From CAKSHC01 sp045595395 (GTDB lineage Bacteria > Bacillota > Clostridia > Oscillospirales > UMGS1783), in the NCBI GenBank assembly GCA_045595395.1, contig JAZOAH010000021.1:28374-92373 (forward strand): 64,000 bases of DNA, given 5' to 3'. The position numbers and the translations under genes were made by a program. Within the stretch, counting starts at the first letter, position 1. The number at the start of each line of letters is the position of its first letter. Positions 1 through 8,391 of this stretch are shown here, piece by piece. Under the pieces are notes generated by a model. The model was not told where the DNA came from, made no database searches, and saw only the letters and a list, made by a program, of their open reading frames with translations.

Positions 1-70
1 TTTTGCCGGTTTCGACCACCAAAGGACGGCCGGCAAATTCAGTTTTGAACACTCTGAAATTTTCGTACAT
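1..70 (-). CDS. pnp: Polyribonucleotide nucleotidyltransferase (PNPase), N-terminus only
   Basis: The reverse strand reads an ATG at 70 behind an AAAGGAG ribosome binding site, followed by about 23 codons (MYENFRVFKTEFAGRPLVV...ETGK). This matches the conserved start of PNPase, the phosphorolytic 3'-5' exoribonuclease of mRNA turnover. The gene runs off the left edge. It lies directly downstream of rpsO in the same direction, the usual rpsO-pnp pairing in bacteria. Identification rests on this short N-terminus plus the gene order. Confidence 0.85.
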   Translation of the reverse strand, partial: MYENFRVFKTEFAGRPLVVETGK

Positions 71-116
71 GGTACTTTCTCCTTTGTATATTTTTTGGAG
101 AATCCCGAAGTTTAGC

Positions 117-151
117 AGTTATGACAACACCCTGCAGATGCTCTCATAACT
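117..151 (-). other. Hairpin in the rpsO-pnp spacer
   Basis: AGTTATGA (117-124) and TCATAACT (144-151) form a perfect 8-bp inverted repeat with a 19-nt loop, about 50 bases before the pnp start. In E. coli a hairpin in this spacer is cut by RNase III for PNPase autoregulation. That the hairpin here has the same role is inference only. Confidence 0.35.
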
Positions 152-179
152 GATAAAACACCGGGTTCTCTTTCTTTTT

Positions 180-213
180 CGTGAAAAGTGGGGGTGCAAG
201 AAAACACCCCCAC
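180..213 (-). terminator. Possible attenuating terminator after rpsO
   Basis: GTGGGGGTG (188-196) and CACCCCCAC (205-213) form a perfect 9-bp GC-rich stem 12 bases past the rpsO stop. On the minus strand it is followed by only four T residues, so termination may be partial. That would fit read-through into pnp. Confidence 0.45.
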
Positions 214-224
214 CAAAATCACTC

Positions 225-491
225 TTACTTTCTGATGCCGAGCTGCGCAATGATAGAACGGTATCTCTCGATATCGATCTTGGTCAGATAGGCAAGCAGA
301 TTTCTTCTCTTACCAACCATCTGCAGAAGGCCACGACGAGAATGATGGTCATGGGGATTCTTCTTGAGATGCTCGGTCAGAGAGTTGATACGGTTGGTCA
401 GAATAGCGATCTGGACCTCGGGAGATCCGGTGTCGCCTTCATGACGCTTGTACTGAGCGATAACTTGCTGTTTTTCTTCTTTGGAAATCAT
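225..491 (-). CDS. rpsO: 30S ribosomal protein S15
   Basis: An 88-residue protein of the usual S15 length; it binds 16S rRNA in the platform of the small subunit. The conserved core GDTGSPEVQIAILTNRI, HDHHSRRGLL and the GKRRNLLAYL segment are visible. The start at 491 (MISKEEKQ) is chosen because GGAGGTGG sits 5-6 bases upstream. A longer reading from 506 has no such site and is not typical of the family. It has its own promoter at 590-618 and precedes pnp. Confidence 0.97.
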   Translation of the reverse strand: MISKEEKQQVIAQYKRHEGDTGSPEVQIAILTNRINSLTEHLKKNPHDHHSRRGLLQMVGKRRNLLAYLTKIDIERYRSIIAQLGIRK

Positions 492-589
492 TGTTTCCAC
501 CTCCATATAAAATATTCTCGCCTCATACTAAGCTGCGGTCGGAGGTTCCTTCCGTCAGCCGAGCATGGGTGAACGCATAATACGATGGG

Positions 590-618
590 ATTATACCATA
601 TCTTTTTTCATTTGTAAA
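590..618 (-). promoter_or_regulatory. Sigma-A promoter of rpsO
   Basis: On the minus strand TTTACA (613-618), 17 bases, TATAAT (590-595). The -35 box lies inside the last codons of ribF. The predicted leader, about 90 nt long, contains a GC-rich hairpin-prone stretch (CGGAAGG...CCTCCG) around 541-553 that could be an S15 autoregulatory site; this is not demonstrated. Confidence 0.75.
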
Positions 619-1501
619 GAGAAAAATATTCTTTTGTCTGCAAAACATTTTCCGCAATGGCCTCACGCAAAGCGTCGACCGAAGGGAACTTGGTTTCGGG
701 GCGGAGCATTTTATAAAAGGCCACCGCCACCCGCTGATCGTACAGATCCACATCTTTATCAATAATATAGGTTTCTATATTATAGGCTTGCGTCTTTTCC
801 ACTGTGGGGCGCACCCCCACATTGGTCACCGCCTCGCACCACTCGCCGCCGATATAGGCTCGGGTGGCATAGACCCCGTACATGGGTACGATGGAAAAAT
901 CATCGAGTGTCTGGTTGATGGTCGGAAACCCTAAGGTCATACCCAGTTTCTTCCCATGATACACCTCACCCACCACAGTAAACGGCCGGCCTAACAGCTT
1001 GGCCGCCAATTCCATGTTGCCGCTGCGCACCAACGAGCGGATCTTGGTCGAGGAGATGAGCATCCCCTCCTCGGTCACCGGCTCAATGACTCGACATCCG
1101 ATCCCCTGCTCGGCACACAGCCGCTTAAGGGTATCGGCATTGCCCGAAGCTCCCACCCCGAAACGGTAGTGAAAGCCGCAGACCAGCATGGCCGCACCGT
1201 ACTCTTTTATTGTCTTTTCCACAAAGGCTGACGGCGATAGGTTGGCCGTCTTGGCATCAAAGGGAATGTAGATGACCTCGTCGATCCCCAACTCACGAAT
1301 ATAGGCAGCCTTGCTCTCGTTGTCGGTCAGATGCGGGGTCACACAGGCTGAGGCAAAGACATTGTCGGGGGCACGGTCAAAGATCAGGGCAGCACTGGTC
1401 AGTCCCATCTCCTTGGCCGCCGCTACCGTCTGCCGCAGCAAAACGGCATGGCCACGATGCACCCCGTCAAAATTGCCTAATGCGATCACTCGTTTATTCA
1501 T
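608..1501 (-). CDS. ribF: Bifunctional riboflavin kinase / FAD synthetase
   Basis: A 297-residue cytoplasmic enzyme making FMN then FAD. The N-terminal FAD-synthetase nucleotidyltransferase domain carries GNFDGVHRGH near residues 9-18 and the ISSTKIRSLV segment. The C-terminal kinase domain has the GKKLGMTLGFPTIN motif. The start at 1501 is inside the truB stop region (ATGAATAA), so translation is probably coupled to truB. The truB-ribF-rpsO order is common in Firmicutes. A longer in-frame reading upstream to 1612 lies wholly within truB and is rejected. Confidence 0.96.
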   Translation of the reverse strand: MNKRVIALGNFDGVHRGHAVLLRQTVAAAKEMGLTSAALIFDRAPDNVFASACVTPHLTDNESKAAYIRELGIDEVIYIPFDAKTANLSPSAFVEKTIKEYGAAMLVCGFHYRFGVGASGNADTLKRLCAEQGIGCRVIEPVTEEGMLISSTKIRSLVRSGNMELAAKLLGRPFTVVGEVYHGKKLGMTLGFPTINQTLDDFSIVPMYGVYATRAYIGGEWCEAVTNVGVRPTVEKTQAYNIETYIIDKDVDLYDQRVAVAFYKMLRPETKFPSVDALREAIAENVLQTKEYFSLYK

Positions 1502-2357
1502 AGATCTTGTCCATCCATACACATTTGACCTCGCCCTCCTGCTCCAGGCACAGGCCGAGGAATTCATCCTTGGTATCATAGCCACGGAACAGCCCCTGCG
1601 CCTCGCCCTCAAAGCGTTGCGCCGTAAGGGTCCCGCCGTTTAACAGATAGTGCCGTCCCGGATCGTCGACCCGACAGGCCGCTCGATGGGCAAACAGCTG
1701 CTCGGCCCCGATCATCGGACGAGCCCCCTGCTCCATCTCTTCCATGGTGGCACACCGGGCTATGTCAATACCCGACGCCTTGATCCGCCGCAGTCCCGTC
1801 ATGGTGGCCAGCGCCCCGCAGGCGGCGGCCATATCCTCGATCAGCGTTCGGATATAGGTGCCTGTCTTGCAAGACACCGTCAGGGTGGCGCACTCGCCGT
1901 CAAAGGCATCGAGGGTCAGCCCTGTGATGACCGCTTGGCGAGGCTCGATCTCCACCGTCTGTCCCTTTCGGGCATAGTCGTAAAGGGGGCGTCCGTCCTT
2001 CTTTAAGGCCGAAAAAAGGGGTGGAATTTGGGTGATTTCGCCCAAAAATTGAGGAAAAACGGACTCAAAATCGGCCTGTTTGGGCCGAAAATTTGATGTT
2101 TTTTGTTCCTTTCCGGTCATATCACCGGTGTCGGTGAGCAAGCCAAAGCGCAGATCGGCCACATAGATCTTCTCATCATCCAGATACGGGATGAGCTTGG
2201 TGGCCCGTCCCAATAAGATAGGAAGCACACCGCTGGCTAAGGGATCGAGCGTGCCGGCATGGCCGTGCTTTTTCTCACCATAGAGAAAGGATACGGCGTT
2301 GCCCGCCTTGCGGGAGAGAACGCCCGATGCTTTATCCAAAGGGATGATGCCGTTCAT
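1494..2357 (-). CDS. truB: tRNA pseudouridine(55) synthase
   Basis: A 287-residue enzyme that isomerises U55 in the T loop of tRNA. The catalytic motif GHAGTLDPLASG is at residues 32-43, with the nucleophile Asp38. The downstream KIYVADLRFG and SCKTGTYIRTL segments are typical of the family. Start and end overlap the neighbours: the ATGA at 2354-2357 joins it to the nrnA stop, and its own stop lies within the ribF start. This points to one polycistronic message. Confidence 0.96.
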   Translation of the reverse strand: MNGIIPLDKASGVLSRKAGNAVSFLYGEKKHGHAGTLDPLASGVLPILLGRATKLIPYLDDEKIYVADLRFGLLTDTGDMTGKEQKTSNFRPKQADFESVFPQFLGEITQIPPLFSALKKDGRPLYDYARKGQTVEIEPRQAVITGLTLDAFDGECATLTVSCKTGTYIRTLIEDMAAACGALATMTGLRRIKASGIDIARCATMEEMEQGARPMIGAEQLFAHRAACRVDDPGRHYLLNGGTLTAQRFEGEAQGLFRGYDTKDEFLGLCLEQEGEVKCVWMDKIYE

Positions 2358-3328
2358 TCGCCCTCCACTTCCCGATACTCGGCCAGCACTTCATGAACGA
2401 TGCGATCAATGATCTCATCCTTCGGACCGGTCAACCGAGCACCCGAGGCACGGACATGGCCGCCGCCGCCCAGTCTTTGGCAGATGGTGCTGACATTGAT
2501 GCGGCCGTCCGACCGAGCCGAGATGCGATATTCATCGGGTGCGACCTCACGCAGGGTGATGCCGACCTCGACCCCCTGGATCTGACGGGGCAGGGTGGCA
2601 ATGCCGTCGGTATCATCCTCGGTAGCGCCGCTTTTTCGCATCATATCCAGGGTAATGGGCATGACGGCAATGGCGCTGTCACGGTAAAAGCGGATATCTT
2701 CCATGGCCAGCCGCTCCAGTTCAAATAACTGCTTGGTCTTGACCACGAACAGATGATTGTTCAGTTTTGCCATATCGGCACCCAGTTCCACCGTGCGGGC
2801 CGCCTTACGCAGGGTGGCGGGGGTGGTGGAGGAATGGCGGAAGCAGGCCGTGTCGGTCGAGATGGCGGTATAGAGGGCATCGGCGATCTCACGTGACATG
2901 GGGGCATGCATGGCCGTAATGACATCGAGCATGATCTCACCGGTGGCGGCGGCATGCGCATCAATTAAATTGTATTTGGCATAGCGGGAGTTGGAGGGAT
3001 GATGGTCGATACACATATCGATCTTATCAGCATACTCCTCCAGCTCTTTTCCGATCAGGTTGACCGCCCCGACATCGACAGCCACAATAAACTGCGGCTC
3101 AAACTGCGGGCGCAGTACACTCTTAGCACCCGACAAAAAGCAATATTTGGGGGTGATCCGATCGGAATTGACCACGCACACCCGCTTGTTCATGGCCGAC
3201 AGGGCATGATACAGGGCAAAGCCGCTGCCCAGCGTATCGCCGTCGGGGCTGACATGGGTGATGATCATGATCTTATCCTGCGCCGCCAGCATACGGGCTG
3301 CGGCGGCTTTTCCGATTGTCGTTCCCAT
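2354..3328 (-). CDS. nrnA: DHH-family oligoribonuclease / pAp phosphatase (NrnA-like)
   Basis: A 324-residue DHH/DHHA1 phosphoesterase. Motif I (THVSPDGDTLGS, residues ~24-35) and the DHH motif CIDHHPSN (~107) supply the metal ligands. A C-terminal GGGGHVRASGA segment marks the DHHA1 domain. NrnA degrades nano-RNAs of 2-5 nt and 3'-phosphoadenosine-5'-phosphate. Its place between rbfA and truB is conserved in Firmicutes. The substrate is assigned from the family. Confidence 0.9.
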   Translation of the reverse strand: MGTTIGKAAAARMLAAQDKIMIITHVSPDGDTLGSGFALYHALSAMNKRVCVVNSDRITPKYCFLSGAKSVLRPQFEPQFIVAVDVGAVNLIGKELEEYADKIDMCIDHHPSNSRYAKYNLIDAHAAATGEIMLDVITAMHAPMSREIADALYTAISTDTACFRHSSTTPATLRKAARTVELGADMAKLNNHLFVVKTKQLFELERLAMEDIRFYRDSAIAVMPITLDMMRKSGATEDDTDGIATLPRQIQGVEVGITLREVAPDEYRISARSDGRINVSTICQRLGGGGHVRASGARLTGPKDEIIDRIVHEVLAEYREVEGE

Positions 3329-3364
3329 TTGTTTACCTCCCCTATCGTACTCAGGAAGAACCTA

Positions 3365-3718
3365 TTATTCCTCTTCGGGAATGTGAATTCCCTTGAGAAT
3401 GGTATCAATGCGGGACAGATGCTCGATCGAATCGTCCTGCTCGAAGATCAACTCAGGAGTCTGGCGCAGATCCAAGCGAGAGGCCAGCTGACGACGGATA
3501 TGACCGGCCGCCGATCTCAGGCCCTTGATCCCCTCTTTTTTCTGCTCATCGGTACCGAGCATGGAAACATAGACCTTGGCAAATTTCAGATCCTCGGTGA
3601 CCCGCACCGCCATGACCGAGGTCATGGCGGGGATGCGGGGATCTTTCAAATCACGCAGGATGGATGCCAGCTCACGCTGGGCATCGGCGTTGATGCGGGA
3701 AATTCTGTGTCCTGACAT
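3365..3718 (-). CDS. rbfA: 30S ribosome-binding factor A
   Basis: A 117-residue KH-like protein that assists 16S rRNA 5'-end maturation of the small subunit. The typical segments RINADAQRELASILRDLKDPR, VTEDLKFAKVYVSMLG and the late TPELIFEQDDS are present and the length is normal. It lies 9 bases after infB and 36 before nrnA within the nusA-infB operon. The start at 3718 gives the usual family N-terminus. Confidence 0.95.
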   Translation of the reverse strand: MSGHRISRINADAQRELASILRDLKDPRIPAMTSVMAVRVTEDLKFAKVYVSMLGTDEQKKEGIKGLRSAAGHIRRQLASRLDLRQTPELIFEQDDSIEHLSRIDTILKGIHIPEEE

Positions 3719-3727
3719 ATTCTCACC

Positions 3728-6133
3728 TTATGCCTTATATTCTTCCATGATATAGCCTTCGATCACGTCACCCTCTTTGATGTCGTTATACTTTTCAAGG
3801 CTCATACCACATTCGTAACCTTCATTGACTTCCTTGACATCATCCTTGAATCTCTTGAGAGAAGCCAGAGCGCCCTCGAAGATCACGACGTTGTCACGCA
3901 GCAGACGAACACTGCAGCCACGCTGGATATTACCGTCGGTCACATAGCAGCCGCCGACCGAGCCGACGCCCGAGATCTTGATGACCTGACGGATCTCAGC
4001 ATGACCGGTGACCTTTTCACGGTACTTGGGAGCGAGCATACCCTTAAGGGCAGCCTCGATCTCCTCAATGCACTCGTAAATGATACGGTAGGTGCGGATG
4101 TCGATCTTATTGCGGGCGGCGCTGTCACGGGCAGGGGCATCGGGACGGACATTAAATCCGACGATGATGGCATTGGAGGCCATGGCCAGCATAACGTCGC
4201 TCTCATTGATGCCGCCGACAGCGGCGTGAATGACCTTGACTCGCACCTCTTCGTTGGAGAGCTTCTCCAGCGACTGGCGAACCGCCTCGGCCGAACCTTG
4301 GACGTCGGCCTTGACGATGATATTAAAGTCTTTGACAGCACCCTCCTGGATGCGAGCAAAGAGGTCATCGAGGGAAACGGCGGAGGAAGCGGTGAACTTC
4401 TCTTCCTTGGCCGAGAATTTGCGCTGCTCGACCAGTTCTCTGGCCATGCGCTCATCGGCAACGGCATGGAAAATGTCGCCGCCTTCAGGCACGCTGTCCA
4501 GGCCGACGATCTCGACCGGATCGGACGGGCCGGCTACCTTAACCGTGCGGCCGTGATCATCCATCATAACACGGACACGGCCGACAGCCGTACCGGCAAT
4601 GATGGTGTCGCCATGATGCAGGGTACCGTTCTGGACCAGCACGGTGGCCACCGGGCCACGTCCTTTATCCAGACGAGCCTCGATAACGGTGCCCTTAGCG
4701 GCACGATCGGGGTTGGCCTTGAGTTCACGCATCTCGGCAACCAGCAGGACATTCTCGAGCAGTTCTTCAATACCTTGGCGCTTGAGGGCCGAAACGGGCA
4801 CGCAGATAACGTCGCCGCCCCACTCCTCAGGAACGAGATCGTATTCGGTCAGTGACTGCTTGACCTTATCGGGGTTGGCCCCCTCTTTATCCATTTTGTT
4901 GATGGCCACGATGATGGAAACACCGGCCGCCTTGGCATGGTTGATGGCCTCGACCGTCTGCGGCATGATACCGTCGTCGGCAGCCACCACCAGAATGGCG
5001 ATATCGGTGACCTGAGCGCCACGGGCACGCATGGTGGTGAAGGCCTCATGGCCGGGGGTATCCAGAAAGGTGATGTCCTGGCCGGAAATGGTAACCTTAT
5101 ACGCACCGATGTGCTGGGTGATACCGCCCGCCTCGCCTGCCGTTACATTGGCGTCACGGATGGCATCGAGCAGACTGGTCTTACCATGGTCAACGTGACC
5201 CATAACGACCACAACGGGGTTACGGGGCTGGAGGTTTTCATCCATATCCTCGCTCTCGTCGATGAGCTTTTCTTCGATGGTGACGACCTCTTCCTTGGTG
5301 ACCTTAGCGCCGAATTCCTCGGCAACGAGGGCGGCCGCATCAAACTCGATGGTCTGATTGGCGGCGGCCATGATACCCAGCTCCATCAGTTTCTTGATGA
5401 TCTGAGCGTTGGTGGCATGAAGCTTGGCAGCCAGATCGTAAACCACGATCTCCTCGCCGATGACGACCTGGAGCTGAGGACGCTTGGCACGCTCGGCCTC
5501 CAGACGCTTGATCTTCTCAGCCTCGGTCTCCTTACGGCCCTTCTGACGGCGGTTGTTGCCGCCCTGCTTTTTGAGCTTCTGGAACTGCTTGCCCAGATCT
5601 CTCGCCTTTTCGGGGGTGAGGTCTTCCAGCTTCTGATCGTATTTGGACAGATCGACGGTGACCGAACGGGTATCAACATACCGCTTTTCGACCTGACCGC
5701 GTTCCTGGCGTTCGCCCGTCTTCTTCTTTTTCATGGGCGGACCGGAGATGGTCTGCGTCGCACCCGGGGTGGGGCCTTTGCGCTCAGGGGCCGGAGTCGG
5801 TTGCGGCTTGGGCGCAGGCTTAGGCTCGGGCTTGGGCGCCGGCTTGGGTGCCGGCTTAGGTGCCGGCTTAGGGGCCGGCTTTGGTGCCGGCTTGGATGCG
5901 GCGGCATGAGCCTTGGGCGCATTGAGAGCCTCCATATATTGGGCAATGTTCTCATGGCCGTGCTTGGCGGTGATGACCTCAAAGAGGATATCCAGCTCCT
6001 TTGCGGTTATCGGCGCCATATGGTTTTTCGGGCGGGTCGAATACTGTTCCAACAGATCCATGATCTCGTTGTTCGAGATACCAATATCCTTCCCAAATTC
6101 ATGAACTTTATATTTTAACGGTGTATCACTCAC
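3728..6133 (-). CDS. infB: Translation initiation factor IF-2
   Basis: An 801-residue GTPase that brings initiator tRNA to the 30S subunit. An N-terminal IF2_N fold (~1-70) is followed by a low-complexity Lys-Pro/Ala-Pro linker (~80-115), a charged stretch, a second IF2_N-type region (~225-290) and the G domain: GHVDHGKT (312-319), DTPGH (356-360), NKMD (410-413). Domains II-IV complete the C-terminus. The linker is a tandem AP-KP repeat that is also repetitive at the DNA level (about 5800-5895). It overlaps ylxQ by 4 bases. Confidence 0.97.
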   Translation of the reverse strand: MSDTPLKYKVHEFGKDIGISNNEIMDLLEQYSTRPKNHMAPITAKELDILFEVITAKHGHENIAQYMEALNAPKAHAAASKPAPKPAPKPAPKPAPKPAPKPEPKPAPKPQPTPAPERKGPTPGATQTISGPPMKKKKTGERQERGQVEKRYVDTRSVTVDLSKYDQKLEDLTPEKARDLGKQFQKLKKQGGNNRRQKGRKETEAEKIKRLEAERAKRPQLQVVIGEEIVVYDLAAKLHATNAQIIKKLMELGIMAAANQTIEFDAAALVAEEFGAKVTKEEVVTIEEKLIDESEDMDENLQPRNPVVVVMGHVDHGKTSLLDAIRDANVTAGEAGGITQHIGAYKVTISGQDITFLDTPGHEAFTTMRARGAQVTDIAILVVAADDGIMPQTVEAINHAKAAGVSIIVAINKMDKEGANPDKVKQSLTEYDLVPEEWGGDVICVPVSALKRQGIEELLENVLLVAEMRELKANPDRAAKGTVIEARLDKGRGPVATVLVQNGTLHHGDTIIAGTAVGRVRVMMDDHGRTVKVAGPSDPVEIVGLDSVPEGGDIFHAVADERMARELVEQRKFSAKEEKFTASSAVSLDDLFARIQEGAVKDFNIIVKADVQGSAEAVRQSLEKLSNEEVRVKVIHAAVGGINESDVMLAMASNAIIVGFNVRPDAPARDSAARNKIDIRTYRIIYECIEEIEAALKGMLAPKYREKVTGHAEIRQVIKISGVGSVGGCYVTDGNIQRGCSVRLLRDNVVIFEGALASLKRFKDDVKEVNEGYECGMSLEKYNDIKEGDVIEGYIMEEYKA

Positions 6134-6450
6134 TGTACTGCCTCCTTATTCTCCAATGCTGTGTCCAGCATCTTGCGAAAATTGTCATCCGAGACCGAGA
6201 AGATGCCGAAGGGCTTACAGCCGGTGGCATAACCTAGTTCGGACATGGTATAACCGACATCGATCGGATCCAAGCCCAGAGCCTTGCCCTGTTCCTCGAT
6301 CAACCGTGCCGTGCGGGGCGAAATATCGCTGGCCGCATACAGGCCACGGCCCTTACCCTCACGCAGAGCGGCAAAGACCTCATCCCGACCGCGCAGCAGT
6401 TTACCGGCGCGGCGGGCCAGCCCGAGATTTGACAAAAATTTATCCTTCAA
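6130..6450 (-). CDS. ylxQ: L7Ae/YlxQ-family RNA-binding protein
   Basis: About 106 residues, a small kink-turn-binding-type protein with the family signature LGLARRAGKLLRGRDEV and the core GLYAASDISPRTA. It sits between ylxR and infB as in most Firmicutes. I choose the TTG at 6450, which has GAGGAG 7-10 bases upstream and gives the usual length. The in-frame ATG at 6477 has no ribosome site and would overlap ylxR by 38 bases. The exact RNA target is unknown. Confidence 0.85.
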   Translation of the reverse strand: MKDKFLSNLGLARRAGKLLRGRDEVFAALREGKGRGLYAASDISPRTARLIEEQGKALGLDPIDVGYTMSELGYATGCKPFGIFSVSDDNFRKMLDTALENKEAVQ

Positions 6451-6712
6451 GCCCGGCCATCTCCTCTTCCAGCGCATCGTAGACCGTTTCGGGGATGGAC
6501 GTTTCCAGCGAGCGGTCGATACGCTTGGATTTGCGTGCCTTTTTCAGGCATGCGGCACAGCGGCACAGATAAGCGCCTCGACCCGGCTTTTTGCCGGTCA
6601 GGTCGATGCTGATCTCGCCTTCGGGGCTTCTGACCACACGTACCAGTTCCATCTTCGGCTTACTCTCGCCGCAGCCGGCACACATACGCATGGGGGTTTT
6701 GCGTACCTTCAC
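6440..6712 (-). CDS. ylxR: YlxR-family protein (DUF448)
   Basis: About 90 residues with the family motifs RMCAGCG near the N-terminus and KPGRGAYLCRCAAC in the middle. The fold is a small nucleic-acid-binding or nucleoid-associated type; its molecular role is not settled. The GTG at 6712 is preferred because AAGGAGG lies 7 bases upstream. The GTG at 6718 is almost on top of that site. It follows nusA by 12 bases in the nusA-infB operon. Confidence 0.88.
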   Translation of the reverse strand: MKVRKTPMRMCAGCGESKPKMELVRVVRSPEGEISIDLTGKKPGRGAYLCRCAACLKKARKSKRIDRSLETSIPETVYDALEEEMAGLEG

Positions 6713-6724
6713 GCTCACGCCTCC

Positions 6725-7804
6725 TTAGTTCTGACCGCTGAAGGCGGACAGGGGCTTGATGTCGACCTTATAGCCGGTCAGCTTAGCGGCCAGACGAGCG
6801 TTCTGACCCTCCTTGCCGATGGCAAGGGAGAGCTGATCGTCGTTGACGATGACCGAGCAGGTCTTTTTGCTCTCATCTGCCTGCGCCGACAGGACAACGG
6901 CAGGAGAAAGAGCGGCAGTAACATAGAGGGCGGGGTCGGCATTATATTTGATGATATCGATCTTTTCGCCCTTGATCTCATCAATGATGGTGGAGATACG
7001 GCTGCGGCGCTGACCGATGCAAGCACCAACCGGATCGACCGAGGGATCGTTGCTCATGACCGCAACCTTGGTGCGACTGCCGGCCTCACGGGCTACCGAC
7101 ATGATCTCGACGGTACCATCCTGCACCTCAGGCACTTCCATCTCGAACAGACGGCGAACCAGACCGGGATGGGTACGGGAGAGCAGCACCTCGTTGTAAA
7201 CACGGCCGCGATCCTTCTCCTTGCGGCGGACCTCTACCACATAGACCTTGATGCGATCGCCCTCTCCGATGGTCTCACGAGGGATCATCTCACGCACCGG
7301 CAGCAGCATCTCGTAGCGGCCGATGCTCAGCACGGCGGCCTTGATCTTCAGGTCGATACGCTCAACAACGCCGGTGACGATCTCGCCCGTCTTTTCGGTA
7401 AACTCACGGGTCAGCGAGCCATAGACGGCCTCATTGATGCCCTGGACGATGACGTTCTTACCGACCTTGGCAGCGATACGGCCGAAGCGGCTGGGGTCGA
7501 GTTCGCTCTCGGCCACGTCGCCCAGTTTATATTTCTTGCTGATCTTTTTGGCTTCGTCGATATAGATCTCGGTCAGAGGATCAGCGACCTCTTCCACGAC
7601 CGTCTTGCGTGTAAAGAATCGGACCGTTCTCTTCTCCTCGTCGAAAGCAGCGTCGATATTTTCGGGCTGCATATCCAGGTTCTTCTCCTTTTTGACGGCG
7701 GCGATGATGGCGGCCTTGATCTTTTCGAGCATGTATTCCTTCTTGATGCCCTTTTCCTTTTCCAGCAGGGTAAGCGCCTCGTAGAATTCGCTGTTTGCAG
7801 ACAT
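6725..7804 (-). CDS. nusA: Transcription termination/antitermination protein NusA
   Basis: About 359 residues: the N-terminal RNA-polymerase-binding domain (MSANSEFYEALTLLEKEKGI...), an S1 domain around 130-200, and two KH domains (VDPVGACIGQRRSRI and NDDQLSLAIGKEGQNARLAAKLTGYKVDI). It lacks the extra C-terminal repeats of Proteobacteria, as expected in Firmicutes. The start at 7804 has AAGGAGG 11 bases upstream. The longer reading from 7870 would run into rimP. Confidence 0.96.
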   Translation of the reverse strand: MSANSEFYEALTLLEKEKGIKKEYMLEKIKAAIIAAVKKEKNLDMQPENIDAAFDEEKRTVRFFTRKTVVEEVADPLTEIYIDEAKKISKKYKLGDVAESELDPSRFGRIAAKVGKNVIVQGINEAVYGSLTREFTEKTGEIVTGVVERIDLKIKAAVLSIGRYEMLLPVREMIPRETIGEGDRIKVYVVEVRRKEKDRGRVYNEVLLSRTHPGLVRRLFEMEVPEVQDGTVEIMSVAREAGSRTKVAVMSNDPSVDPVGACIGQRRSRISTIIDEIKGEKIDIIKYNADPALYVTAALSPAVVLSAQADESKKTCSVIVNDDQLSLAIGKEGQNARLAAKLTGYKVDIKPLSAFSGQN

Positions 7805-7820
7805 TTTTCTTTCTTCCTCC

Positions 7821-8279
7821 TTAAAATTCAAACACAGTGGATGCTTTTGAAATATTTTTCTGTTCCACATTCACCACGGTACCGTTGCAATCAACGATGC
7901 AACGGCCCTCGCCATACTCGGTGAGGATGCCGGTGAGTTCCTTTTTACCCTCGACGGCCTTGAACAGGCGCAGGCTGACCTTTTCACCCAGATAGGCTTC
8001 AAAGTGCCAATCCAGACGAAGGCGCCGCTCGATGCCGGGCGAGCAGACCTCGAAGATATAGGAGTGGCTGATGAAATCGGCCTCGTCGAGCGGATCGGAC
8101 AGGGCACGGGAAACGACCTCACAATCATCGGCCCCGATGCCGTTTTCGCTGTCAATGTAGATCCGCAGATAGTACTCGGTGCCTTCCTTGACAAACTCGG
8201 TGTCCCATATCTCGTAGCCTAAGCCTTGGACGATGGGCTTTGCCAATTCCAGCAATTTTTCGGCTGTATTGAGAGCCAC
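7821..8279 (-). CDS. rimP: Ribosome maturation factor RimP
   Basis: About 152 residues. RimP binds the free 30S subunit and promotes its maturation. The signatures GYEIWDTEFVKEG, YYLRIYID and VCSPGIERRLR are visible, as is the C-terminal SH3-like region ending in KNISKAS. The GTG at 8279 lies 7 bases after GGAGG. The ATG at 8285 is immediately adjacent to that site, so the GTG is the better start. It is the first gene of the rimP-nusA-infB operon. Confidence 0.92.
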   Translation of the reverse strand: MALNTAEKLLELAKPIVQGLGYEIWDTEFVKEGTEYYLRIYIDSENGIGADDCEVVSRALSDPLDEADFISHSYIFEVCSPGIERRLRLDWHFEAYLGEKVSLRLFKAVEGKKELTGILTEYGEGRCIVDCNGTVVNVEQKNISKASTVFEF

Positions 8280-8313
8280 AAACATACCTCCGTTTTCTCT
8301 TGTAAAATGCATT

Positions 8314-8341
8314 CAAGAGCAGGGCCGAAACCCTGCTCTTG
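8314..8341 (-). other. Leader hairpin of the rimP-nusA operon
   Basis: CAAGAGCAGGG (8314-8324) and CCCTGCTCTTG (8331-8341) form a perfect 11-bp stem with a 6-nt loop. It lies just after the predicted transcription start and before rimP. No T-run follows on either strand, so it is not a typical intrinsic terminator. A role as a 5' stabiliser or NusA-responsive leader is inference. Confidence 0.5.
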
Positions 8342-8355
8342 ACATTACTGTAGAT

Positions 8356-8384
8356 AGTGTATCACATGAAATTGGAAAAATCAA
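8356..8384 (-). promoter_or_regulatory. Promoter of rimP-nusA-infB operon
   Basis: Minus strand TTGATT (8379-8384), 17 bases, TACACT (8356-8361). It lies in the 110-bp gap between the LRR gene and rimP, where a promoter for the long translation operon is expected. Confidence 0.65.
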
Positions 8385-8391
8385 GACTTTT

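Noticed and set aside
5780..5895. Short tandem repeats as a CRISPR array
   Set aside because: Repeats are contiguous, in frame and coding (IF-2 linker), without spacers.
4937..6118. 393-codon open frame on the plus strand
   Set aside because: Antisense to infB; its Leu/Arg-rich repeats mirror the Ala-Pro-Lys repeats of IF-2.
6284..7924. 546-codon open frame on the plus strand
   Set aside because: It lies fully antisense to nusA, ylxR and ylxQ, which are clear genes. The frame is open only because of GC-biased codon use on the other strand.
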